From: Scytonema sp045865695
Lineage (GTDB): Bacteria; Cyanobacteriota; Cyanobacteriia; Cyanobacteriales; Nostocaceae
NCBI RefSeq assembly: GCF_045865695.1
Contig: NZ_BAACAP010000199.1
Coordinates: 1 to 64,000, forward strand
DNA: 64,000 nucleotides
Reading direction: 5' to 3'
A program made the translations under genes and the position numbers. Positions 25,466-34,410 of this stretch are shown here, piece by piece. Below the pieces are notes generated by a model, which was given only the letters and a program-made list of their open reading frames with translations, ran no database searches and had not been told where the DNA came from. How positions within the stretch are numbered: position 1 is the stretch's first letter; each line of letters begins with the position of its first letter.

Positions 25466-25485
25466 CAGACAATAAGTTAAAACAG

Positions 25486-25806
25486 GTGACTCGAAGTGGC
25501 AATCAAGTTTTCCTAAGTTGTATCACATATTATGAAGTTAAAAGAGGTTTATTATCTATAAATGCTACTAGACAATTAGCTGATTTTCATCAGTTTTGTA
25601 CCGATTATGAATTTTTATTTTTAGATGATATAGTGATTATCGAACAAGCCTGTAAAATTCATGCCGATTTAAAAATTAAAGGTAGACCAATACAAGATGC
25701 TGATGTCTTAATAGCTGCAACTACAATTACACGTGGTTTAGTTTTAGTTTCCAATGATTCCGATTTGATGATGGTTGAAGGGTTAAATTTAGAAAATTGG
25801 CTATAA
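25486..25806 (+). pseudogene. PIN-domain toxin (VapC/FitB type), N-terminus missing
   Basis: Frame from a GTG at 25486: GNQVFLSCITYYEVKRGLLS, then IIEQACKIHADLKIKGRPIQ, DADVLIAATTITRGLVLVSN DSDLMMVEG and a complete C-terminus ENWL. This is a VapC/FitB PIN domain with the later acidic residues (E of YYEVKRG, D of QDADVLIAA, D of NDSD), but the N-terminal strand with the first catalytic Asp (xLDTN) is lost. It is placed head to head with the other truncated PIN gene, with at most ~20-30 bp between the two broken ends. Confidence 0.72.
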
Positions 25807-25815
25807 AAATGAAAC

Positions 25816-25998
25816 ATGAAAGACTACCACATTAACATTTTCTACAGTGAAGAAGATGAAGGCTACATTGCTGATATCCCCGATCTAAAATTTTGTTCTG
25901 CTTGGGGTGCTACACAAGAAGAAGCTTTACATGAAGTCATGATTGCTAAAGCTGCTTGGTTGGAATCAGCAACAGCTGAAAGTAAGTTTATTCCTTAA
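25816..25998 (+). CDS. HicB-like antitoxin, slightly shortened
   Basis: Protein of 60 residues: YHINIFYSEEDEGYIADIPD then LKFCSAWGATQEEALHEVMI and AKAAWLESATAESKFIP. This is the HicB antitoxin fold (partial RNase H-like), whose usual cyanobacterial form runs ~10 residues further (a PxYRPxIY-type tail), so the C-terminus is cut short. No HicA toxin gene is adjacent on either side. ATG at 25816, 9 bp after the PIN fragment. Possibly still folded, but without a partner it is likely an orphan or relic. Confidence 0.7.
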   Translation: MKDYHINIFYSEEDEGYIADIPDLKFCSAWGATQEEALHEVMIAKAAWLESATAESKFIP

Positions 25999-26303
25999 CC
26001 TAATATCACTTTATATCAAAGATGCATCTCACATGAAGATACTTCAAAGCCTCGAAGCTCCTTAAATCTGAAAACAGGTAGTTTACACCACTGACAATAT
26101 TCGTCCACAAATTTGGCTATTGGTGAGTGTGAACGAGGCTCTACCATGCTCTGTGTCTGCGTTATAGCCTTTGTACGCTATTATACTACTACGAGAGTAA
26201 CAAAACAGGGATAAGCTCGCTGACGTAACCTTTACAGGAAGTGTTATCTTTACTCAGTTTGTGGGAAAACTGAGAATACGGGTTTATAGGCAAAATTCAG
26301 AAT
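25999..26303. other. Gene-free stretch
   Basis: About 305 bases between the HicB-like gene and a small ORF. Stops in every frame; nothing recognised. Confidence 0.5.
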
Positions 26304-26525
26304 ATGTATTATCCCAACGATATTGAAGAAATATGTTACGAGCAAGACCATATTGAAAAGGTATGGGATGAAATGAAACAGGTTCTTCCGACTTACTTCC
26401 AACAATATGTTGATACGGAAGGTGGACACTCAATACCAGAAAGTGAAATTGAAAAGCTTGCTGTAAAATTTGGTTCTACCTCCAAGCCAAAAAGCAAGCC
26501 GAAAGACACAAAAAAAATTCTATAA
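26304..26525 (+). CDS. Small hypothetical protein, possible gene fragment
   Basis: Open frame of 73 codons from ATG 26304: acidic first half (PNDIEEICYEQDHIEKVWDE) and a lysine-rich tail (KPKSKPKDTKKIL). I do not recognise it. It is followed within 6 bp by the remnant of a nuclease-like gene in the same direction. It may be the separate first part of that decayed gene or a small regulator. Composition fits coding sequence moderately. Confidence 0.35.
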   Translation: MYYPNDIEEICYEQDHIEKVWDEMKQVLPTYFQQYVDTEGGHSIPESEIEKLAVKFGSTSKPKSKPKDTKKIL

Positions 26526-26531
26526 AGGCTT

Positions 26532-26968
26532 TTGAAAGAATTAATTAAGGACTATGAAAAAGAACGCAAATTTTATCAAGACATCCTTGACTTAGAATCA
26601 CTCGAAGAATACAAATATGATGTAAATTCCTTTAAAAATACAGTTTTAAAAAATCAAATTCCAATTATCAGAAAAACATTACAAAATAAACAAGTAAAGG
26701 TTCAAATATTGACTTTCAATATGAAGAAGAACTTTTTTACGGTCGAAATCAATGGAAGAAGCCTGATTTTACAATAAGACATAATGGCAAGGTTTGGTAT
26801 TGGGAACATTTAGGACTTTTAGATAATGACCAATATAACAAAAACTGGCAGGAGAAAATAAAAATTTATAAAGAACTTGGAGTATTTGATAAAGTATTAA
26901 CGACAAAGAAAAGTGCGATTTTAAGCAACCAAGTAAATGAGTTAATTAAAAGAATTACAACAACATAA
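26532..26968 (+). pseudogene. Frameshifted PD-(D/E)xK nuclease-like remnant
   Basis: Frame 1 (from TTG 26532) reads KELIKDYEKERKFYQDILDL and so on until about 26698. From there the meaningful frame shifts: codons from 26699 read GSNIDFQYEEELFYGRNQW, then KKPDFTIRHNGKVWYWEHLG and QYNKNWQEKIKIYKELGV to a stop at 26968. PDF...(V/I)WYWEHLG followed by a W-x-x-K-x-x-x-Y helix is the nuclease motif found in the C-terminal part of some UvrD-like or restriction-related proteins (PD, then E-x-x). The upstream helicase or partner part is missing. Broken by one frameshift and truncation. Confidence 0.6.
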
Positions 26969-27095
26969 CAATTTCCAGAATTAACTCTTAGTAACTCAAC
27001 ATATACATTTTGGGAAATTGCCAAGTAAACAAAGACGTATCTGGAGAATTTGCTATTAAGGGTGTGAGCATTGATTCAATTAATTGGTCAATAAT

Positions 27096-27287
27096 TTACA
27101 AATGGACAATCGCATCTAATTTTCGGCGTAAAATCGCTTTTAACAGTTCAATCTTGTTTGGAGCAGCTTTGGGTAGTAGTATATCAGTGAAGGTGTTATT
27201 ACCTTCAAAATCTATACCTGCTTCACCGTCTATAGTTGTTTTGAAAGCCATCTTTCGCTTTCCATCTTCAGAAACTTCATAGTGCAT
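27096..27287 (-). CDS. Small hypothetical protein
   Basis: Reverse frame of 63 codons from ATG 27287 (in-frame GTG and TTG just upstream): MHYEVSEDGKRKMAFKTTID, GEAGIDFEGNNTFTDILLPK, then KIELLKAILRRKLDAIVHL. Amphipathic and well balanced, so coding is plausible, but I do not recognise a family. It lies downstream of the broken C5 methyltransferase on the same strand. Confidence 0.4.
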   Translation of the reverse strand: MHYEVSEDGKRKMAFKTTIDGEAGIDFEGNNTFTDILLPKAAPNKIELLKAILRRKLDAIVHL

Positions 27288-27350
27288 TACCACCAAATGA
27301 ATGTTCGTGATGTGGATTGTTAGTTATGGTATGTGTTCGCAATCGCGTCG

Positions 27351-28509
27351 TTAATTCAATGTTACGAAGTAGTTATCCAATGCTTGCTGAATTGCTCTAC
27401 CTATTGCACAAGCAACGGGTGGCGGAACCGAGTTAGCAACTTGGCGATGTTGATCCAAGTAACGCACTCTACCAGAACGACCGCGAATTGGTTCTTTTAA
27501 AAGGTAACGATCGCGATACCCATGAATACGCATATACTCGCGAGGAGTCAAATAGCGGTCTTCAGTTGGATGAAAAAATATCTCTCCACATCGTAAAGTG
27601 ATGGAAGGTTCCGTCCTAGACAAACGGCGGAATTTTGTGGTGTCTTTCTTAGTCAATTTGCACCTTTGCTCAACAGGAAGGTGTAGTTCCTTTGCTAGAT
27701 GTGAACCTTCGGGGACACCGTGAATGCGCTTGCGATCGCCAATCGGTGTAATATCAACATGGTTATCATTCAGTTGGTCATCTCTACACGGTATTGGTTC
27801 ACCAAGCCCCCTTAGCACCTCTCCAACACTAACATAAGGTAGCAATGGAGAAATAGAGAGAGTAGGTTTTGAGGGATCGCTATGTGTGGGAGGAGGAAAC
27901 TCAAAGCCTCCATCCTTTGGCAACTATAAATACCCTTTCACGCATCTGCGCTACACCATATTCTACGGCTCGAATAACCTTCATCTTCAGCTCGTAACCA
28001 AGTTCTTGGAGCTGCATTTGAAGCAATTCGTAGACGCCACCAATTTTACCGTTCCTATCTGGTGCATTCAGAAGCCCTTTGACTTGCTCGATTAAAATTA
28101 CCTTGGGTTGCAACACTTGTGCAAAACGCACAAACTCAAACAGTAATGTTCCCCTCTCGTCTTCCAAACAACCACGTTTGCCGATTTGTGAAAATGACTG
28201 ACAGGGGCTACCACCACATAATAAATCAAGTTTACCCGGTAATAGAAGTAGTTCCCCCATCAATTGCGTTGGCTCGACATTACGGATATCGTCTTCAATC
28301 ACACGAGTGCTTCGCCCATCGCGGTTTGCACTTGCACGTGAAGTATGACAGCAATGTGGATCGATCTCAATGCAAGCAAGGATATCAAAACCTGCTTGCA
28401 TGAGACCTAAATCTAAGCCACCAGCACCAGAAAAGAGTGATAAAGCAGTTCGCGATCTATTTTGTTGGGGTCGCAAATTTTCAACCATATTGTGCTTATC
28501 CCTTGCCAT
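27351..28509 (-). pseudogene. C5 cytosine DNA methyltransferase split by a frameshift
   Basis: Two overlapping reverse frames together make one ~385-residue Dcm/HhaI-type methyltransferase. First part (28509 to ~27915): motif I LSLFSGAGGLDLGL, motif IV GGSPCQSFSQIGKRG with the catalytic Cys, motif VI written EQV instead of ENV, and motif VIII QMRERVFIVA. Second part (to 27351): LTPREYMRIHGYRDRY and motif X QVANSVPPPVACAIG. The break is at AAAGG near 27915-27920: removing one base joins VAK to DGGFEFPPPTHSD. All motifs are otherwise in place, so the frameshift is recent or a sequencing error. No endonuclease is next to it. Methylation target unknown. Confidence 0.8.
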
Positions 28510-28887
28510 AGAATAATCACTTTAATAGATAAAGATGGCTCATACCAATTCTCTTTATTCAAGCAACACATTGAGATCCCCCTAAATCCCCCGATAAATT
28601 GGGGGACTTTGAACATTTCTCCCCCTGAAAACTTAGTCCGCGCCAGCGGACTTCGTTTGTATAGCCGCGATTACGAACATCGCTTGGGCTAAAAAAACGT
28701 AACCACCATTAATAAAGAACGGGCAAGGATGCCCGTCCCACAAGATAAAATACCTATAAATAATAGTAGTGGGAGCGATAAGCCTTCGGCTTAACGGCTA
28801 TACTGCCGTATCGCACAACTTGCACTCATCACCCCCACCTTATTTTTCTCTTATGAATTAATAGCACCAGCCTCTGGGAACAAATAA
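28510..28887. repeat. Intergenic with several dispersed cyanobacterial repeat pieces
   Basis: Holds GATCCCCCTAAATCCCCCGA followed by its inverted partner (28568-28612), an AGTCCGC...GCGGACTTCGTTTGT motif (28633-28660; related copy at 51806-51840), a GGGCAAGGATGCCCGTCCCA hairpin (28722-28741) and GATAAGCCTTCGGCTTA (28777-28793). No gene. Confidence 0.6.
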
Positions 28888-30501
28888 TTACTCAGCAATA
28901 TTAACCAAACCTGAAACTTCGGAATCAGCCACTGTTGGGGCAGTAAAAATTTGAGAATATAAGCTTGTTGGTTGTTGTTCGGCAACAACAGGTAGAACTT
29001 GACGGGCATGCATTGCGACTGCCACTGTTTTCACATCATAAGCTTGTGTTGCTAACTTAGGATACAAGCCAATACCGATGATGGGAATTAACAAGCAAGC
29101 AGCGATCAACAGTTCGCGAGGTTTAACATCTTGTACCACAGCATCCAGAACCAATTCTTGACTTTGCTTGCCGTAGAACACTGCGCGTAACATGGACAAT
29201 AAGTAAATCGGAGTCAAGATAATACCAACAGCCGAGAGAAGTACAACAACTACTTTAAAGCTGGAACTGTAAACATCGCTTGTAGCAAGTCCTAGGAAAA
29301 CCATCAACTCACCTACGAAACCGCTCATTCCAGGTAGCGCTAGAGAAGCCATCGCGCCTGCTGTGAAAAGAGCAAAGGTTTTAGGCATAACTTTTGCCAT
29401 ACCACCCATCTTATCCATCATCAATGTGTGAGTCCGCTCGTAAGTCACACCGGAGAGGAAGAACAAGCTAGCAGCAATCAAACCGTGAGAAACCATCTGC
29501 AGCATTGCACCACTGATACCCATTTCTGAATAAGAGGCAATACCAATCAGAACGAATCCCATATGAGCAATTGAAGAGTAAGCCAAGCGACGCTTGAGGT
29601 TGTTCTGAGCAAAAGCACAACAAGCACCGTAGATGATGTTCACTACACCCAAAATCGCTAGGACTGGGGCAAACACTACATGAGCGTTGCTCAACATTTC
29701 CATGTTGATACGGATGAGGGCATATCCACCCATCTTTAACAACACACCAGCAAGAATCATTGAACCAGGTGCAGATGCTTCACCATGAGCATCGGGAAGC
29801 CAGGTATGTAGGGGGAAAATTGGCAGTTTGACGCCAAAGGCAATTAGGAAGCAAGCGTAGACGAGTAACTCTAATGTTTTTGAATATTCTTTCATTCCCA
29901 GAGTTGCCATGTCGAAGGTGACAGTGTCTCCAGAGAATGCCATTGCAAAACCTGCTACCAGGATAAAGATAGATGCAGCAGCAGTGTAAAGAATAAATTT
30001 GGTCGCTGCGTAACGGCGCTTTTCTCCTCCCCAAATAGAAATCAGCAGGTAAACTGGTACCAACTCGATTTCCCACATTAGGAAGAACAACAGCAGATCC
30101 TGGGCAACAAACACCCCTATCTGAGCGCTGTACATGACCAGCATCAACGCATAAAATAATCGCGGCTTTTTGGTTACCTTCCAAGCCGCGAATATTGCAA
30201 GAGTATTAATTAAACCTGTCAGCAGTAACAAAGGCATTGACAAACCATCGACTGCTACAGACCAGTTCATTCCCAACTGAGGCACCCAGGCATACTTCTC
30301 AACCAACTGGAATGCTGAGCTTTGAAAATCGTAATCCTGCCAAAAGGCATAAATCATCAACGCAAAATCTGCAAGTGCCACTCCTAGACCGTACCAACGG
30401 ACTGTTTTGCCCTCTTTATCTGGAATGAAGGGGATGGCTGCGGTAGCCACCAATGGCAAGGTAATTATGGCTGTTAGCCAAGGGAACTCGAAAGCATTCA
30501 T
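28888..30501 (-). CDS. ndhD: NAD(P)H-quinone oxidoreductase subunit 4 (NdhD1 type)
   Basis: Antiporter-like proton-pumping subunit of thylakoid NDH-1, used in respiration and cyclic electron flow. About 537 residues and 14 hydrophobic helices. Motifs: MWEIELVPVYLLISIWGGEKR with the conserved Glu of helix 5, FGVKLPIFPLHTWLPDAHGEAS APGS in helix 7-8, LLKMGGYALIR, and AYSSIAHMGFVLIG. The ORF could start at TTG 30510 or GTG 30504, but ATG 30501 gives the usual MNAFEFPWLTAII start. Close to the NdhD1 type that pairs with NdhF1 (respiratory NDH-1L), judged only by general similarity; ndhF is not in this window. Confidence 0.95.
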   Translation of the reverse strand: MNAFEFPWLTAIITLPLVATAAIPFIPDKEGKTVRWYGLGVALADFALMIYAFWQDYDFQSSAFQLVEKYAWVPQLGMNWSVAVDGLSMPLLLLTGLINTLAIFAAWKVTKKPRLFYALMLVMYSAQIGVFVAQDLLLFFLMWEIELVPVYLLISIWGGEKRRYAATKFILYTAAASIFILVAGFAMAFSGDTVTFDMATLGMKEYSKTLELLVYACFLIAFGVKLPIFPLHTWLPDAHGEASAPGSMILAGVLLKMGGYALIRINMEMLSNAHVVFAPVLAILGVVNIIYGACCAFAQNNLKRRLAYSSIAHMGFVLIGIASYSEMGISGAMLQMVSHGLIAASLFFLSGVTYERTHTLMMDKMGGMAKVMPKTFALFTAGAMASLALPGMSGFVGELMVFLGLATSDVYSSSFKVVVVLLSAVGIILTPIYLLSMLRAVFYGKQSQELVLDAVVQDVKPRELLIAACLLIPIIGIGLYPKLATQAYDVKTVAVAMHARQVLPVVAEQQPTSLYSQIFTAPTVADSEVSGLVNIAE

Positions 30502-30994
30502 CACTGACAATCGGTTTTTATTTTTGCTTTTAATTACATTATATTAAGCAATCGTTACTTTTGTAAACCTTATTCTTCCATTCAAAACAAAATCTTTAAA
30601 TTTTATAGGAATAAATACTTATTTTTTCATCAAGTTCATTCTAAATGTAAAGTTTTACTACGTCAACAAAAAACGGCAGCTCTTGCCACCGTTACAAAAT
30701 TTAATAATATATATGTTTTGAGATAGAGGTTTTGCTATCCAAGTTTTATCTACTTATGCAAAAAGGTACATAAGAGAACTTTTTTATGGATTTGTAATAC
30801 AGTTGACAAAAAATCAAGCAAATGTTCTTCTGGAACAGATAAACGAAACAAAACTGTATACTGTGGTTCAAACAACCCGGTTTTTGTCCAGAAGACGCAT
30901 ATTTTTCGAGCAAGTTCCTCACTTTAGGCTCCATCTGGGAACGAGATGAGTGAGTATCCTCAAAGAAGTTGAGAAACAAAGTAAAATCTCCAAC
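30502..30994. other. Intergenic, ndhD leader
   Basis: About 490 bases, AT-rich; contains AACGG...CCGTT (30668-30689), an imperfect hairpin. An open reverse frame at 30746-30979 has poor coding character. The ndhD promoter must lie here. Confidence 0.45.
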
Positions 30995-31942
30995 CTACTC
31001 AATGACTAATCTAGCTCCTTGAGTGTCAAGACAAAGCGATCGCACTTCCGCCTTCACCCCCTCCTTTAACCAAGCATCTGCCATAGCCTTAGCCACAGCA
31101 TCAGCACGAACCCTATCCGTCAAAGCCAAAAGCGTCGGTCCCGCACCACTAATTACCATCCCGTAAGCACCAGCCCCAGTAGCAGCAGAATTCACTGCAT
31201 CATAACCTCGAATTAACCCCTTGCGATAAGGCTGGTGTAACCTATCCTGCAAACCAGCCCTCAACCAATCACCCCTCCCAGTTTCCAAGCCCCGCAATAA
31301 CAAGCCGAGATGCGCCGTATTAAAAATAGCATCTCCACGACTAACCTCAGATGGCAAAACCTGTCGGGCTTCCTTCGTTGAAAGCTCAAAATCTGGAATT
31401 GCTACCACAGGAACAATCTCCTGACTCCAGGGAATCTCACAAATCTCCCACAAACTTTCTTTTTCTTTCAGCAATTCATTCTCTACCCCCGTTGCTGCCA
31501 AACGACATCCCCCTAAAAACGCAGGCACAACATTATCCGGATGTCCTTCCAACGTAATAGCCAACTCCAGCAATTGTGACTGACTCAGAGGTTCACCAGC
31601 CAATACATTGGCACCAATCAACCCACCAACTATAGCTGTTGCCGAACTTCCCAAACCTCTCGCTAATGGCACGCCAAGGGAAATATCGATCTGCACAAAG
31701 GGTGGCGATTGCTCTATAGATTCGTAAAATTTTACAAAAGCTTGGTACAGTAAATTACTTTCATCAGTCACAACCCGTTCGGCTTCAGCACCCGTCACAG
31801 TTATGACCCATCGCCCTTGAGAGTGGCGAATAAACTTAAACTCGTTGTACAGAGTCAAAGCAGCACCAATGCAATCAAACCCCGGTCCCAAATTAGCAGT
31901 CGTTGCGGGGACAGTAATAGTGGCACAAGAAACTACAGACAT
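30995..31942 (-). CDS. thrB: Homoserine kinase
   Basis: GHMP-family kinase that phosphorylates L-homoserine with ATP, the fourth step from aspartate to threonine; cytoplasmic. The 315 residues begin with the family strand ATITVPATTANLGPGFDCIG. The ATP loop is PLARGLGSSATAIVGGLIGA (about residues 92-111), with EGHPDNVVPAFLGG near 131-144 and the C-terminal GHMP motif GMVISGAGPTLLAL near 262-275. ATG 31942. Complete and likely functional; no operon partner. Confidence 0.96.
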   Translation of the reverse strand: MSVVSCATITVPATTANLGPGFDCIGAALTLYNEFKFIRHSQGRWVITVTGAEAERVVTDESNLLYQAFVKFYESIEQSPPFVQIDISLGVPLARGLGSSATAIVGGLIGANVLAGEPLSQSQLLELAITLEGHPDNVVPAFLGGCRLAATGVENELLKEKESLWEICEIPWSQEIVPVVAIPDFELSTKEARQVLPSEVSRGDAIFNTAHLGLLLRGLETGRGDWLRAGLQDRLHQPYRKGLIRGYDAVNSAATGAGAYGMVISGAGPTLLALTDRVRADAVAKAMADAWLKEGVKAEVRSLCLDTQGARLVIE

Positions 31943-32260
31943 TTTTATGCTTCAGAGCAAATAATCAAACAGCTTCTCATGAAAACGGTTAATTTGCTCA
32001 CTGGTCACTGGTCACTGGTCACTGGTCACTGTATAATATAGATACAAAACTTAAAAAAAATAAAAACTTGATTTATAAAGTTTGTGAAAAGATCCAAATT
32101 TCTGTTATGTTTAATTTCAGAGAGGGCGATCTAAGGTCACAAGCCCCAGAAAAAAATTAGCGGACTGGAATTTATCGCTTCCAGCCCGGTAAAAAAAGCG
32201 GGCTAACCTTTTAAGGGACTTGGTTAACCCGTGCAGCTTTGGAAACGCGCAGAGTAATGG
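31943..32260. other. Intergenic with STRR array and hairpins
   Basis: Contains the TGGTCAC array (31998-32032), a CTGGAA...TTCCAG hairpin (32165-32184) and AGCCCG...CGGGCT (32183-32204), which could act as a terminator for the ycf35 gene on the reverse strand, although a clear U-run is lacking. Confidence 0.45.
31998..32032. repeat. STRR heptamer array (TGGTCAC)n
   Basis: Five near-perfect tandem units, upstream of thrB. Confidence 0.9.
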
Positions 32261-32611
32261 TTATTGCAATACCAACTTAACGTTGGCATTTTGCAAGCCG
32301 CGCTGCTTCACTTCAGCCAGAGTCTTGTTAACAGCATACTTCTGGTTGATAGAGTTGATAAGTTCGGTTTGGTTATGCTTCTTAGCAACGCCCCACAGGT
32401 CTGCAATCAAATCAAAGGAGCCGTCGCTGTTACGAGACCAACCGAGGTCATATTCGCCTTCGAGAACAGCAACTAAGTCAGCACGAACACGCTGACCGTT
32501 GTAACCACGAACATCTGCTTCAGTCTTCACGGAGATGCCGAGGTCGCGCAGGGAAGCCTTGAGGATTTCAGCATCAGTGATTTTGGTACGCAGAGTGCTA
32601 AAGTGAGACAT
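32261..32611 (-). CDS. ycf35: Ycf35 (DUF1257) family protein
   Basis: Conserved cyanobacterial/plastid protein of 116 residues: MSHFSTLRTKITDAEILKAS, LRDLGISVKTEADVRGYNGQ, DLGWSRNSDGSFDLIADLWG and a C-terminal GLQNANVKLVLQ. Function is not settled. The frame is open 5 codons further, but GGAGG lies 8 bp before the ATG at 32611 and would be inside the gene with the longer start. It is next to ycf46 on the same strand (185 bp apart), so a shared role in photosynthetic acclimation is possible. Confidence 0.92.
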   Translation of the reverse strand: MSHFSTLRTKITDAEILKASLRDLGISVKTEADVRGYNGQRVRADLVAVLEGEYDLGWSRNSDGSFDLIADLWGVAKKHNQTELINSINQKYAVNKTLAEVKQRGLQNANVKLVLQ

Positions 32612-32795
32612 TTGGGTTTCCTCCAATGAGAAAGTAGAGAAAAGACAACGGTTTGTTTTTGCAAAGTCGCGTTTGGCAGAACGCGATTGGCAGTAGCTGT
32701 AACGGGGTGATAACTCCTATTGAGGCACTGCCTTTTTTTTAAACTGCTAGCTTTTGGTGCTAGCCTTTCCCCCCTGTGGTAGCAGGAGAAAGCTT

Positions 32796-34307
32796 TTAGA
32801 ACTCCATGCGCTGGTATTCAGCTACGGAGGCTGCAGCAGGTCTTGCTCGCTGTCTAGCCCAATCTCTTAGGGCTGTTACCTGTTCTTGCATCGTTCGAGA
32901 CAGCGGCAGTGTTGCCTTCAGTGCTGCAATAATATCTAGTTGAGTGAACTCGCGATCTTGGGCAAAAGCTTCGTACATTGCCGCTACGATCGCCTGTTCA
33001 ATTTCTGCCCCAGAGAAGCCATCTGACATCTTGGCAAGTTGTTCTAGGTCAAACCTGGAGATGTCATTGCGGCGCTTATTCAAGTGAATCTGAAATATAT
33101 CCTGACGCTCTTCACTTGTGGGCAAATCAACAAAGAAAATTTCATCAAAGCGACCCTTCCTCAAAAATTCTCCAGGTAAGCGCTCAACTCTGTTAGCTGT
33201 CGCCATTACAAACACTGGTGACTTTTTCTCTTGCATCCAAGTGAGGAAAGATCCAAATATCCGGCTAGAAGTTCCACCATCAGAATCAGAAGACCCCGCA
33301 CTTCCGGCAAAGGATTTGTCTAATTCATCAATAAACAAGATGACTGGGGAAATAGACTCTGCTGTTTTTAGGGCATTACGTAAGTTGGCTTCCGAACGTC
33401 CTACCATGGAACCATCATAGACACGTCCCATATCCAACCGTAACAATGGTAAACCCCAAAGTCGAGAGGTTGTTTTGGCTATCAACGATTTACCGCAACC
33501 GGGAACCCCCAAAATTAACATTCCTTTAGGTTGAGGTAACCCATACTCTCGCGCTCTTTCTGTAAAAGCGTTTGAACGTTGCTTGAGCCATTTTTTCAGT
33601 TCTTCCAAACCTCCGACACCATCTATAGTTTCATCTTCTTCTATGTACTCAAGTATACCATTTCGGCGAATGAGTTGCTTTTTCTCAGATAAAACTATAT
33701 CGACTTCTTCCTCCGTCAAACGCCCTGAGGTTACCTGGGCTTTACGATAAACTTTTTCTGCTTCATCTTTTGTCAACCCTAAAGCTGCTCTGAGAAGTTT
33801 TTCTCTCGCTTCAGTTGTTAACCTTCGCCCGCGATTCAGTTCTATATGGTGAGTCAATACCTTATTCAAGTCTCCCATATCTGGTAGCGGGAAGTCAAGA
33901 ACAACAACTTCCTTCTCCAACTCAATAGGAACTTGCTGCATCGGAGACATTAAAATAATATTTTTGTGCGTACCTTTAAAACTCGCGATCGCATCTCTTA
34001 GCGATCTTGTCGTCGCAGGTGCATCTATAAAGGGGTGTAAATCTTTAAGAATAAATATACTTGGTTCTTTCTGCCGAATAATCCATTCAATTGCAGCTTC
34101 CGGAGAAACTGTATTGTGCTGAGTGACATTTCTAGGCTGACCGTACTCTACGATGCCGTGAGTCACTGTCCAAACATAAACTTTTCGCTGTGGCTTCGAT
34201 GATTGAGCGATATTAGAAATTCCTTGCTCAGCCCGCTCTTCCTCGGAGGTCACAAGGTAGATTAGAGGGTATTGAGCTTGAATGAGTATATTGAGCTCTT
34301 CTTTCAT
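32796..34307 (-). CDS. ycf46: Ycf46 AAA+ ATPase
   Basis: AAA+ ATPase of 503 residues; the cyanobacterial family member Ycf46 is reported to influence photosynthesis and inorganic carbon use. N-terminal ~230 residues carry a degenerate P-loop-like domain (YPLIYLVTSEEERAE). The true ATPase follows: Walker A GVPGCGKSLIAK (about 270-281), Walker B ILFIDELDKSF (about 325-335), sensor 1 MATANRVERLP, and arginine finger region FLRKGRFDEIFFVDLP. A C-terminal lid domain ends the protein. ATG 34307. Upstream by ~100 bp on the same strand is the RHH/zinc-ribbon gene. Likely hexameric and cytoplasmic. Confidence 0.93.
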   Translation of the reverse strand: MKEELNILIQAQYPLIYLVTSEEERAEQGISNIAQSSKPQRKVYVWTVTHGIVEYGQPRNVTQHNTVSPEAAIEWIIRQKEPSIFILKDLHPFIDAPATTRSLRDAIASFKGTHKNIILMSPMQQVPIELEKEVVVLDFPLPDMGDLNKVLTHHIELNRGRRLTTEAREKLLRAALGLTKDEAEKVYRKAQVTSGRLTEEEVDIVLSEKKQLIRRNGILEYIEEDETIDGVGGLEELKKWLKQRSNAFTERAREYGLPQPKGMLILGVPGCGKSLIAKTTSRLWGLPLLRLDMGRVYDGSMVGRSEANLRNALKTAESISPVILFIDELDKSFAGSAGSSDSDGGTSSRIFGSFLTWMQEKKSPVFVMATANRVERLPGEFLRKGRFDEIFFVDLPTSEERQDIFQIHLNKRRNDISRFDLEQLAKMSDGFSGAEIEQAIVAAMYEAFAQDREFTQLDIIAALKATLPLSRTMQEQVTALRDWARQRARPAAASVAEYQRMEF

Positions 34308-34410
34308 ACTTCGACCTACTTGAGACCTTTACAGACAGTACAGACATCGCCAACTTAAAATTGAGGGGGAGAGAATTATGAACAATATCTCTACTACTCA
34401 CAATTCCCAC

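Noticed and set aside
27010..27282. 90-codon forward ORF
   Set aside because: Overlaps the more balanced reverse ORF 27096-27287; composition is poor.
30746..30979. 77-codon reverse ORF upstream of ndhD
   Set aside because: Composition is Phe/Cys/Ser-rich and irregular, without an RBS or domain.
32746..32764. GCTAGC...GCTAGC hairpin after ycf46 as a terminator
   Set aside because: On the ycf46 strand the hairpin is followed by an A-run, not a U-run, so it does not fit an intrinsic terminator.
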